Of a stretch of DNA of 5,675 nucleotides, positions 1 through 5,675 are shown in pieces. A model generated the notes under the pieces. The model was given only the letters and a program-made list of their open reading frames with translations, did not search any database and was not told the origin of the DNA. Position numbers and translations under genes: made by a program. The DNA comes from Verrucomicrobiota bacterium (GTDB lineage: Bacteria > Verrucomicrobiota > Verrucomicrobiia > Limisphaerales > UBA9464). Within the stretch, counting starts at the first letter, position 1; the number at the start of each line of letters is the position of its first letter. The stretch covers positions 1-5,675 of the forward strand of contig CANHYD010000168.1 of the NCBI GenBank assembly GCA_947464705.1, given 5' to 3'.

Positions 1-435
1 GTGGAGCGTTTTGGAGCCGCCCTGGCGGAGAAGGTGCGCGCCCTCGGAGTTGAGACCGTCATCGCTCCGGCCATGGGCGGGCTGGTCATTGGCCAAGAAG
101 TGGCGCGCCAACTGGGCTGCCGCTTCATCTTCGCCGAGAAGGAGAATGGCGCGTTGGTCCTGCGACGCGGCTTCAAGATCCGGGCCGGAGAACGGTGCCT
201 GGTGGTCGAGGATGTGGTGACCAAGGGCGGACGGGCTCTGGAAACTGTTCAAATCGTCCAAGGTCTTCAAGGCTCCGTGGTGGGCGTGGCCATGGTGGTA
301 GACCGTTCGGATGGGACTTTGGATCTGGGTGTTCCCTTGATCCCTCTGATCCGGCTGGATGTGGAAACCTTCGATCCCCTCCACCTGCCTCCGGACTTGG
401 CGGCAATTCCAGCGACCAAACCGGGCAGCAAGTAG
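1..435 (+). CDS. pyrE: Orotate phosphoribosyltransferase, C-terminal part (5' end outside window)
   Basis: OPRT makes orotidine 5'-monophosphate from orotate and PRPP, the fifth step of de novo UMP synthesis, in the cytoplasm. The 144 visible residues show the type I phosphoribosyltransferase fold. An APAMGGLVIGQEVARQLG segment (residues 22-39) matches the G-P-A-x-G-G strand-turn. FAEKENGALVLRRGF (44-58) corresponds to the flexible-loop region. The PRPP-binding signature LVVEDVVTKGGRAL spans residues 67-80, with the acidic pair E70-D71. The protein ends in KPGSK, resembling the kPGS(R/K) tail of the Thermus-type PyrE branch. Full-length relatives are about 180-200 residues, so roughly 40-55 N-terminal residues should lie before base 1. 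The GTG at base 1 is therefore probably an internal Val codon, not the start. The conserved CPLC near the C-terminus of many relatives is absent here: the stretch reads DPLHLPPDL. The gene converges on coaE. The family call is firm; the subfamily call is from memory. Confidence 0.9.
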   Translation: MERFGAALAEKVRALGVETVIAPAMGGLVIGQEVARQLGCRFIFAEKENGALVLRRGFKIRAGERCLVVEDVVTKGGRALETVQIVQGLQGSVVGVAMVVDRSDGTLDLGVPLIPLIRLDVETFDPLHLPPDLAAIPATKPGSK

Positions 436-462
436 GGTTCCGACCGATTTGGCGGGTACCCT
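436..462. other. 27-bp convergent gap between pyrE and coaE
   Basis: The two stop codons face each other across 27 bases. Only a weak 5-bp inverted repeat (AGGGT at 434-438 with ACCCT at 458-462) is visible, with a long loop and no T-tract on either strand. Transcripts from the two genes probably overlap at their 3' ends, or terminate inside the opposing gene or by Rho. Confidence 0.5.
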
Positions 463-1065
463 TCAGGGCGATCGACGGTATCCCACGGACTGGAGCACCG
501 CTGCAATTTGTTGGTGGAGCACCTCGCGCTGGCCTTCGCTCCAGAGGCCATAGTCGGCCCGCTGCAATTTTTCGGGCATGGACCACTGAGCCGCCAGCCG
601 TTGGTCGATCACCCGATCCGACCATTGACGTCGGTGGAGCCGCTGACGCTGGGTTTGCGGGGTGCATCCCAGGGCCAGGATGACCTGAAAGTGGGAATTG
701 TAGCCTTTTTCGTAAAGCAGGGGGATCACCACGGCGCCTAGGCTGTGACCCTCAAGGGCTTTCTCCCGGATCCAAGCGGTCCAAACGTCATAAATCCGAG
801 GATGCAAGATGGCTTCCAGTCGCTGACGGGCTGCGCTGTCGTCAAACACCCTCCGAGCCAGCTCGGCACGATCCAACTGGCCGAGTGAATCGAGAATTCC
901 GGGGCCGAAGGCAGCGGTGATTTCTGCCAAGGCTGGCTGGCCCGGAACCACCAATTGCCGGGCCACAACGTCGGTGTCTAAGACAGGGATGCCCCAACGA
1001 CTCAGGTGATCCGAGGTCTCGGTCTTCCCCGCCCCAATCCCTCCAGTGACGCCCAGGGTGATCAT
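463..1065 (-). CDS. coaE: Dephospho-CoA kinase
   Basis: CoaE phosphorylates the 3'-hydroxyl of the dephospho-CoA ribose with ATP, the last step of coenzyme A synthesis, in the cytoplasm. The 200-residue protein has the usual family length. Visible in order: the P-loop GGIGAGKT (8-15); the LDTD acidic motif (29-32) followed by R36, matching the D-x-D-x-x-(A/V)-R substrate region; the LDRAELARRVF helix (64-74); HP (88-89); VVIPLLYEKG (112-121), the usual (V)PLL(F/Y)E core motif; and the Arg-rich lid QRLHRRQWSDRVIDQRLAAQ (141-160). The family's C-terminal A-D-x-(V/I)-I-x-N is altered to ADYGLWSEG (170-178). The ATG at 1065 is chosen because it puts the P-loop at residue 8, as in relatives. No usable Shine-Dalgarno is seen: the only GGA is 2 nt before the ATG. 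A terminator hairpin lies directly upstream, so its promoter is unclear. The gene ends 27 bp from convergent pyrE. Confidence 0.95.
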   Translation of the reverse strand: MITLGVTGGIGAGKTETSDHLSRWGIPVLDTDVVARQLVVPGQPALAEITAAFGPGILDSLGQLDRAELARRVFDDSAARQRLEAILHPRIYDVWTAWIREKALEGHSLGAVVIPLLYEKGYNSHFQVILALGCTPQTQRQRLHRRQWSDRVIDQRLAAQWSMPEKLQRADYGLWSEGQREVLHQQIAAVLQSVGYRRSP

Positions 1066-1146
1066 TGTCCAAGAAAAGAGCGCTGGAGAATCGGGATTCT
1101 CCAGCGCTTCAAAGCGATCGGATCCTAGTCCGGAGAGCCTGAACCC
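1066..1146. other. 81-bp intergenic gap between the large exported-protein gene and coaE
   Basis: Apart from the terminator, this gap holds a small imperfect hairpin at about 1137-1155 (AGCCTGA against TCAGGGCT with one bulged base) that straddles the upstream stop codon. I see no convincing -35/-10 pair for coaE on the minus strand. TTGAAG occurs just ahead of the hairpin, but no good -10 hexamer follows at suitable spacing. The stretch may simply be an operon end with a weak, unrecognised coaE promoter within it. Confidence 0.5.
1071..1108 (-). terminator. Rho-independent terminator of the exported-protein operon
   Basis: On the minus strand a perfect 14-bp inverted repeat, with arms 1095-1108 and 1079-1092, is separated by only 2 bases, so the folded form is about a 13-bp stem with a 4-nt loop. 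The stem contains the GC-rich block AGCGCTGGAG. It is followed immediately by the T-rich tract CTTTTCTT (1078-1071). It starts about 38 bases after the stop codon of the 1094-residue gene, the normal place for an intrinsic terminator. On the plus strand no T-run follows the hairpin, so termination is directional. The T-tract ends 5 bases before the coaE ATG, so an attenuator or leader role for coaE is a less likely alternative. Confidence 0.88.
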
Positions 1147-4100
1147 TCAGGGCTTGTAGAGGATGCGGTAAGCCTTGGCCCCAGTGCCTTGATCCAGCGG
1201 ATCATAGAACTTCAGCACCTTCGAAGTGCTGGAGGTGTTGGCCATGCGACTCAAACCGGTCCAAGCAGACCCAACCGCAGGCTCCTGAGCCAGGATCTGG
1301 TAGTCGGTGTGGGCGGCCGCGTCCCAGGAGATCTCCAAGTAGGGCTTGCCCTGAATTTCAATAGCCTTGGTGGTGACCACCGCCCCGGAGAACGGAGTCG
1401 TATCCAAGGCATTGACGAGACCGTCGCCATCGGAGTCGAGGGCGACCGAGTAACGAACGGCCCATGAAGCCTCCACCACGTAACCATCGCCCACGGCCAT
1501 CGAAATCGGCCCGCCAGTGGCGCCACTGATGCGCACCAAGCGCAAGCGGCCACCCAGTGCTCCATCGAGAACCGGTCCGGAGAGTTCAATGCCGTTAACC
1601 GAGACGATGCTGTAGTAGAGGCGCGTATTGCTGTCGATGCTCAGTACCGAGGCCAAGCCATCGGCATCAAACGTCTTGTTCGTGATGTTGATGTACTGGC
1701 TGAACTCGCCATTCAACTCCAGGCGCCGGGTGTAGAGGGCCCGTTCGCCAGAGCCCGAGGCCCGAATGTCGGCCCGACCGTATTCTCCGACGGTCAAGAC
1801 CAGTGCACCAATGGCTGAATTGTTCACGAAGCCTGCGGCCTCGGTCCCGCGGTCCTGACCCGGCCAGGCCACGAAAGCAGTCTCAAAGCGACCGGCACTG
1901 ACAGAAACGCTCACGCCACTGAGGTCGTTGGAGGCCGCATTGGCTCCCAGTCGGACCCCTGCCCCCGACAACACAAGGACCTTGCCAGCAGGTGCCACAA
2001 ACCGGTCCGAAACATTCAAGGTGATCAGGTTCGGAGTGCCGATCACACCGCCCTCCGTCGCGTCCAGAGTGTTCGCGGTGACATTCAATCCGCCTCCGGC
2101 CAAGATGCTGTTGGTTCCAGCCACGACCAGCGAATTCATGGACAGGTCAACGACATTGCCACCCTCGATCCGCCCCGCATGGTAGAACGTGGAGGCACCC
2201 AATCCCAAGTAACCCGACGAGATAAAAGTACCGGTATTGGTGATGTAGTTCAGGGCTGTGTTCTGTCCCACACCCAGAGCGACCCGTTCACCGAGGATGT
2301 CGGAAGCATTGGAAAGAGTCTTCAGCATCGGGAAAGTTCGGGAAGAGACCCCGATGGGGCCGACCAATTCAAAGCTGCCTTGGTTGACCCAGTTTTCGGT
2401 GATGGGGGCCACCTGTTCATTGCCAGAGATCGAAGAGGCTCCTGAGAAACCATCCGGATAGGAGGTGGGAACCGCGTCGACATTGGGCACCTGGTACAGG
2501 ACCGGATCCACCGTGGTCAAGTTGGTGGCCCGGAGCTTCAAGCCGACGAGCTCACCCGTGGTTTTCAAGGGATCGATGTCTGCATCGATAATCATCACTC
2601 GGAAGTGGGTATCGGCCAAGAGATTCGCAGGAGTCGTGGTGCCGGTTCCCGCGGTGGGATCCGTGGTGGCTGCGGCCGCAGCCGGATCCGGGAACTCTGC
2701 GGTGTTGGTCCACGAAGTAACAAAGACCTTGATGATGCCCGTCAGGTTCGGTTGTCCCACCGGGTTCAATCCGCGGTAGACCAATGTGCCATTGGTGGAA
2801 CCCAGGTCGTAATGAGCGTAAGGGGCCGCGATGCTGGTGGACGCCGATGAGGTGACGTGCTTGGCCTTGAGATTGATCACTCCGTGCGCCCGGATGCGGG
2901 CATCCTCGAGATGGAGGTTGTTCGCCTCGACCCTCACACGGCCGGCAAGATTCGTGGCGTATCCGAAGGAGGACTGGGATTGCGATCCAAAGAAACGTCG
3001 GCCGAGCGCACGAATCACCGACCCATAGGTGCTGTTGGTGGGGTTGGGTATCTTGGAAGGCAGCGAGGTGATGGCGAACGAATAGGCCATGTAGTCGTTG
3101 GTCGAGACCAAATTCGTGTAGGCCACGCCGTTGGTGAGCAAACCGAAGTAACCCGTTGTGAACAAATCGCGGGTGAACCGACTGTTGGCTCCTGAACGGG
3201 AATCATTCAGATAGCGCGACAAGAGGTTGGACTTGGAAATCGGGTTGAGAGGATTCAGCTCATCACCAATGATGGCTCTCTCGGCCCGACTGATGGGGAT
3301 TGAGACGCCCACATTGCGAGTCAGACGAACATTGTAGGGCACGGCCGTGTTGGGAGTCCGGTAATCCCACCCATAAATATTCGTGGGCGCTGTGGTGAAG
3401 CTCTCGACGATGCGCAAGCTCTCAAACTCGACCGATCCGGCCGTGTTGTTCGTGTTGATGTATCCCAAGGTGACCGCCAAGTTGCGGGTCCCATCCACCG
3501 AAGCCGAAGCCACGACGTTGGAGTTGCGGTTGATGATGAACACCGCATTGATGCGGTTGTTCGTCGCAGTCAGCTGGTTTGTCTGGATATAAACCAAGGC
3601 TGGCACCGGAGGAAAACCCGCCGATGTAATGCCATCACCGATCCAATTTTCAGGGTTGTCGATGGGGTTACCTGGGGCCCGATCAATGGCCGCGAGATAG
3701 CTGATGTCGACGTCTGCCAGGATATTGGTGACCACGATGTTGGTGGCCGCGGTCGTATAGGTGGTTCGCACCGGTCTGGCGGTGGCGAAAGCCGCAAAGT
3801 CCACCGGTAGTGTCGAATATCCCCAATACAAGTTCTCGACGCCGCCAGGGCTGTTCGCAACATGAATGCCGCCCTCAAGACTGGCAAATCTCCCAAACTC
3901 TGGGGACGTGCGATTGAGAGTGGTCAGGGTGGATCGAGTCAGATCGACGTTGTGACCATTGGCAGCAAGGTCTCCCCAAAAGGAAACAGAGATCCGGCCC
4001 CGATTGACAATGTTGGTGGCATTGAGAATCAAATACCCACCGTCCCCGTACGTGTAGGATTGTCCGTCAGGATAACCAAAGCCGAAGATGGCCGAACCAA

Positions 4101-4431
4101 TGCCTTCAATCACGGCCCGGTCGCCATTGAAAATGGTCTGACTCGGGTGCCGAAAGCCACTGGAATTGACATTCAGGAGCTCCATTCCATAGCTCGCCTG
4201 AATGGTTCCGAGATTCGTGTAATTGAGAGTGTTACGAGTCGCAAACAAATCAAATGTGTCCGCAGAGAAGGTCCCTGCATTGACAAATGAGACCGCGTCG
4301 ATCGGCCGGTCTACCGAGTAATTGCCTCCGTTGTAGAAATCGCCCGCAACGGCAACCCAACTGCAGGCCACAGCACAAATAAGAGATCTGACCATGATAG
4401 AGATTCGGGTCGAGAATTTCGTGGTTTTCAT
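1147..4431 (-). CDS. Secreted beta-solenoid-like protein with calcium-loop motif and C-terminal Fn3/Ig-like module
   Basis: This 1094-residue protein is not recognised as a named family. The N-terminus looks like a Sec signal peptide: basic residues up to R15, a hydrophobic stretch 16-29, and an A-V-A site predicting cleavage after A29. The body is rich in Thr, Asn, Ser, Gly and Ala and carries a degenerate N-x-G-(T/R/S)-(F/I) turn motif at NAGTF (51-55), NLGTI (73-77), NRGRI (143-147), NQGSF (683-687) and NTGTF (732-736), with HAGRI at 751-755. Segments such as GRVRVEANNLHLEDARIRAHG (497-517) read like the short strands and turns of filamentous-haemagglutinin-type parallel beta-helices. A Pro/Ala/Thr/Gly linker spans about 581-601. 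DSDGDGLVNALD (999-1010) resembles a thrombospondin type 3 or dockerin-like calcium loop. Residues 1023-1094 look like a small Fn3/Ig-like module ending YRILYKP. The only cysteines, C19 and C23, lie in the signal peptide. The start is 8 bp after the upstream stop; M13 (base 4395) is a possible alternative start. Likely role: cell-surface or extracellular structural, adhesive or binding protein; this is inference. Confidence 0.85.
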   Translation of the reverse strand: MKTTKFSTRISIMVRSLICAVACSWVAVAGDFYNGGNYSVDRPIDAVSFVNAGTFSADTFDLFATRNTLNYTNLGTIQASYGMELLNVNSSGFRHPSQTIFNGDRAVIEGIGSAIFGFGYPDGQSYTYGDGGYLILNATNIVNRGRISVSFWGDLAANGHNVDLTRSTLTTLNRTSPEFGRFASLEGGIHVANSPGGVENLYWGYSTLPVDFAAFATARPVRTTYTTAATNIVVTNILADVDISYLAAIDRAPGNPIDNPENWIGDGITSAGFPPVPALVYIQTNQLTATNNRINAVFIINRNSNVVASASVDGTRNLAVTLGYINTNNTAGSVEFESLRIVESFTTAPTNIYGWDYRTPNTAVPYNVRLTRNVGVSIPISRAERAIIGDELNPLNPISKSNLLSRYLNDSRSGANSRFTRDLFTTGYFGLLTNGVAYTNLVSTNDYMAYSFAITSLPSKIPNPTNSTYGSVIRALGRRFFGSQSQSSFGYATNLAGRVRVEANNLHLEDARIRAHGVINLKAKHVTSSASTSIAAPYAHYDLGSTNGTLVYRGLNPVGQPNLTGIIKVFVTSWTNTAEFPDPAAAAATTDPTAGTGTTTPANLLADTHFRVMIIDADIDPLKTTGELVGLKLRATNLTTVDPVLYQVPNVDAVPTSYPDGFSGASSISGNEQVAPITENWVNQGSFELVGPIGVSSRTFPMLKTLSNASDILGERVALGVGQNTALNYITNTGTFISSGYLGLGASTFYHAGRIEGGNVVDLSMNSLVVAGTNSILAGGGLNVTANTLDATEGGVIGTPNLITLNVSDRFVAPAGKVLVLSGAGVRLGANAASNDLSGVSVSVSAGRFETAFVAWPGQDRGTEAAGFVNNSAIGALVLTVGEYGRADIRASGSGERALYTRRLELNGEFSQYINITNKTFDADGLASVLSIDSNTRLYYSIVSVNGIELSGPVLDGALGGRLRLVRISGATGGPISMAVGDGYVVEASWAVRYSVALDSDGDGLVNALDTTPFSGAVVTTKAIEIQGKPYLEISWDAAAHTDYQILAQEPAVGSAWTGLSRMANTSSTSKVLKFYDPLDQGTGAKAYRILYKP

Positions 4432-4439
4432 CGGTCAGT

Positions 4440-5675
4440 TCAGTTGCTCCGAAGGGAGAGAACAGCTGCTTCGAGATCCGAAAGCTTGCTGCCAATCGGA
4501 TAGAGGATCGGAGCGTTGGTGCTGCCGTCAAATGAGCCCCAGATGTTGCCGGGCTGCCCGTCTTGCTCGTCGGTGTTACCGACGTGCAGCGAGTAAACGC
4601 CGAGCTTCGAGAAGGTGTAGCTGGAAACCGGTTCGATGTTTCCGGGCCCTTCGGCGGCGGCATCGAGAGTGGCACCAGTATTCTGGAACGTCACCGGAGA
4701 GAATTCGAAGGCAACCGGAGCGTAGTTATCGAGCACACCGAGATCTCGAGCACTGATCAAAATTTCCGGGCGGGCAATCAGCCGACTGACCACCTGACGG
4801 ATGACAATACCGTTGGAGCTGACCACTTCAGGATAGGTAACTGCCGCCTGACGGGCGTTCTGGCGAAGCACCGGGTCCAGATTCACTTTGACGAAGCGAA
4901 CCCGATCAACACCGGCCCGAACGGCGAGATTGACCAACTGCAAAACGTTGCTCGTCGTGGTCGTTCCGACTGCGGTGGTACCGACCAATCCGGAGGAACC
5001 GGCAACCGTCCACGGAGATTCAAGAGCAGCCGATGAACCACCCCCCGCCGTGGAAACACTGCCGCGAATAGAACCGGCGGGTGCCGCCTCGTAGTTGCGA
5101 TTGGCAGGGTGATACAGGTAGCGCAATCCGCCGGCATCGTCCCGGGTAAGACCGGTGAAGTAACGGCCGTTCGGGTTGATGGATCGAGCCACGCGGTCGT
5201 CACTGGTCACAAAACTGTTGACGCTGACCGTGGACGCCAGGCTGATGCTGGGGTTTGCGGAGTCGACCGGTATTTCGCGGGCATCGGAGAAGATACGGGC
5301 ACCGTCACCATTGAAGATATCGCGCACGATGTACGAATACATGGTCCCATTCACATAGCGGGAAGGGCGTCCGGAGATTGGATCGTAATTGAAATTCGCG
5401 ACCGAGTATCGAATCGGATCAACACCCCGCCCGCGGATGGACCAGCACCACCGCTCTGGGGATGTCAGGCCCAGTGTGGCCATGATCTGCGAAAGGATCT
5501 GGGTTTTGACATCGATGAGCCCCAAAGCACTGGCCGTCGGGTTGACGCCATCGGCCTTGAGCGGAAACTCTTCCAGGTTCTCGCTGAACGCAGAAACGTT
5601 GGTCAGACTGTTGAAGATCGCGAACGCCTCATCCACGGCACGCGCTCCATCGGCGCCGAAGAATTCCATAAACGA
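4440..5675 (-). CDS. Uncharacterised, probably exported protein, C-terminal 411 residues (5' end outside window)
   Basis: I do not recognise a named family. The frame is open to the window edge: the codons before the Met at 5669 read Ser-Phe without a stop. That Met is probably internal, and the true start and any signal peptide lie outside. Numbering from that Met, residues 1-80 look helical (FFGADGARAVDEAFAIFNSL at 3-22; LGLTSPERWCWSIRGRG at 66-82). Residues 90-190 are Asn/Tyr/Arg-rich with NGTMYSYIVRDIFNGDG (107-123) and TGLTRDDAGGLRYLY (172-186). A Gly/Ser/Thr-rich low-complexity stretch at about 207-241 separates this from a beta-rich C-terminal region (about 243-388, including FSKLGVYSLHVGN). 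The final helix LSDLEAAVLSL ends at 409. There is one visible cysteine (C75). No catalytic motif such as HExxH or GxSxG is seen. The gene precedes the 1094-residue gene by 8 bp in a likely operon, suggesting a shared process at the cell envelope. I recall similar long hypothetical proteins in Verrucomicrobiota, but that is unverified. Confidence 0.8.
   Translation of the reverse strand, partial: SFMEFFGADGARAVDEAFAIFNSLTNVSAFSENLEEFPLKADGVNPTASALGLIDVKTQILSQIMATLGLTSPERWCWSIRGRGVDPIRYSVANFNYDPISGRPSRYVNGTMYSYIVRDIFNGDGARIFSDAREIPVDSANPSISLASTVSVNSFVTSDDRVARSINPNGRYFTGLTRDDAGGLRYLYHPANRNYEAAPAGSIRGSVSTAGGGSSAALESPWTVAGSSGLVGTTAVGTTTTSNVLQLVNLAVRAGVDRVRFVKVNLDPVLRQNARQAAVTYPEVVSSNGIVIRQVVSRLIARPEILISARDLGVLDNYAPVAFEFSPVTFQNTGATLDAAAEGPGNIEPVSSYTFSKLGVYSLHVGNTDEQDGQPGNIWGSFDGSTNAPILYPIGSKLSDLEAAVLSLRSN
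4446..4450 (-). promoter_or_regulatory. Possible ribosome binding site for the 1094-residue gene
   Basis: GGAGC on the minus strand lies inside the last codons of the upstream gene, just before its TGA. The gap from the GGAG core to the ATG at 4431 is about 15 nt, longer than ideal. No better Shine-Dalgarno-like sequence is seen before the alternative ATG at 4395. With genes 8 bp apart, translational coupling by ribosomes ending the upstream gene is plausible. Confidence 0.3.

Noticed and set aside
1..435. GTG at base 1 as the true pyrE start
   Set aside because: A start here would remove the conserved N-terminal part of OPRT; the coincidence with the window edge points to truncation by the window.
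434..462. Possible bidirectional terminator between pyrE and coaE
   Set aside because: The inverted repeat is only 5 bp with a loop of about 19 bases, and no T-run follows on either strand.
173..683. Open frames of about 160 codons on both strands across the pyrE/coaE junction
   Set aside because: Their translations are Pro/Arg/Gly-rich shadows of GC-rich coding DNA and overlap two well-supported enzymes in other frames.
3862..4290. Plus-strand open frame of 142 codons antisense to the large exported-protein gene
   Set aside because: It lies wholly inside a minus-strand gene with a coherent signal peptide and repeat pattern. Its translation has no recognisable motif, and it has no ribosome binding site.
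4345..4431. Lipoprotein signal with C23 of the large protein as the lipidated residue
   Set aside because: The residues before C23 (A20-V21-A22) lack the usual Leu at -3, and the hydrophobic stretch continues past C23 to an A-V-A site at 27-29, which fits ordinary signal peptidase cleavage better.
1147..5675. Two-partner secretion system (TpsA exoprotein plus TpsB transporter)
   Set aside because: The body of the large protein is haemagglutinin-like in style, but no TPS domain hallmark is seen near its N-terminus, and the neighbouring protein lacks POTRA-like or beta-barrel features in the visible part.
1..5675. CRISPR arrays, tRNA genes, insertion sequences, attachment sites
   Set aside because: No regularly spaced direct repeats, cloverleaf-like segments, transposase-like proteins or terminal inverted repeats were found on reading both strands.

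Overview
The window carries the 3' half of a pyrimidine biosynthesis gene, a complete coenzyme A biosynthesis gene, and two long genes for a probably exported, uncharacterised protein pair. The best guess for the source is a member of the Verrucomicrobiota (Limisphaerales/Pedosphaera-like). This rests on the style of the large protein: a signal peptide, a long Thr/Asn/Gly-rich beta-solenoid-like body, a DSDGDGLxNALD calcium-loop motif, and a C-terminal Fn3/Ig-like module ending in an aromatic-rich strand. It is an inference from recalled protein style, with no search behind it. The DNA is moderately GC-rich and almost wholly coding.

Layout: (1) 1-435 (+), the C-terminal part of orotate phosphoribosyltransferase (PyrE), cut by the window start. 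(2) 436-462, a 27-bp convergent gap without a clear terminator. (3) 463-1065 (-), complete coaE, dephospho-CoA kinase. (4) 1066-1146, a non-coding gap holding a strong minus-strand intrinsic terminator whose T-tract ends only five bases before the coaE ATG. (5) 1147-4431 (-), a 1094-residue secreted beta-solenoid-like protein. (6) 4440-5675 (-), a second uncharacterised protein of at least 411 residues, cut by the window end.

The two large genes are co-directional and 8 bp apart, so they are very likely cotranscribed, with the order 409+-residue protein first and 1094-residue protein second. The hairpin after the 1094-residue gene closes that unit and insulates coaE from it. PyrE and CoaE are housekeeping enzymes with no visible link to the exported pair. 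The pair is the only part of the window with real novelty potential. No RNA genes, mobile elements, CRISPR arrays or attachment sites were seen.
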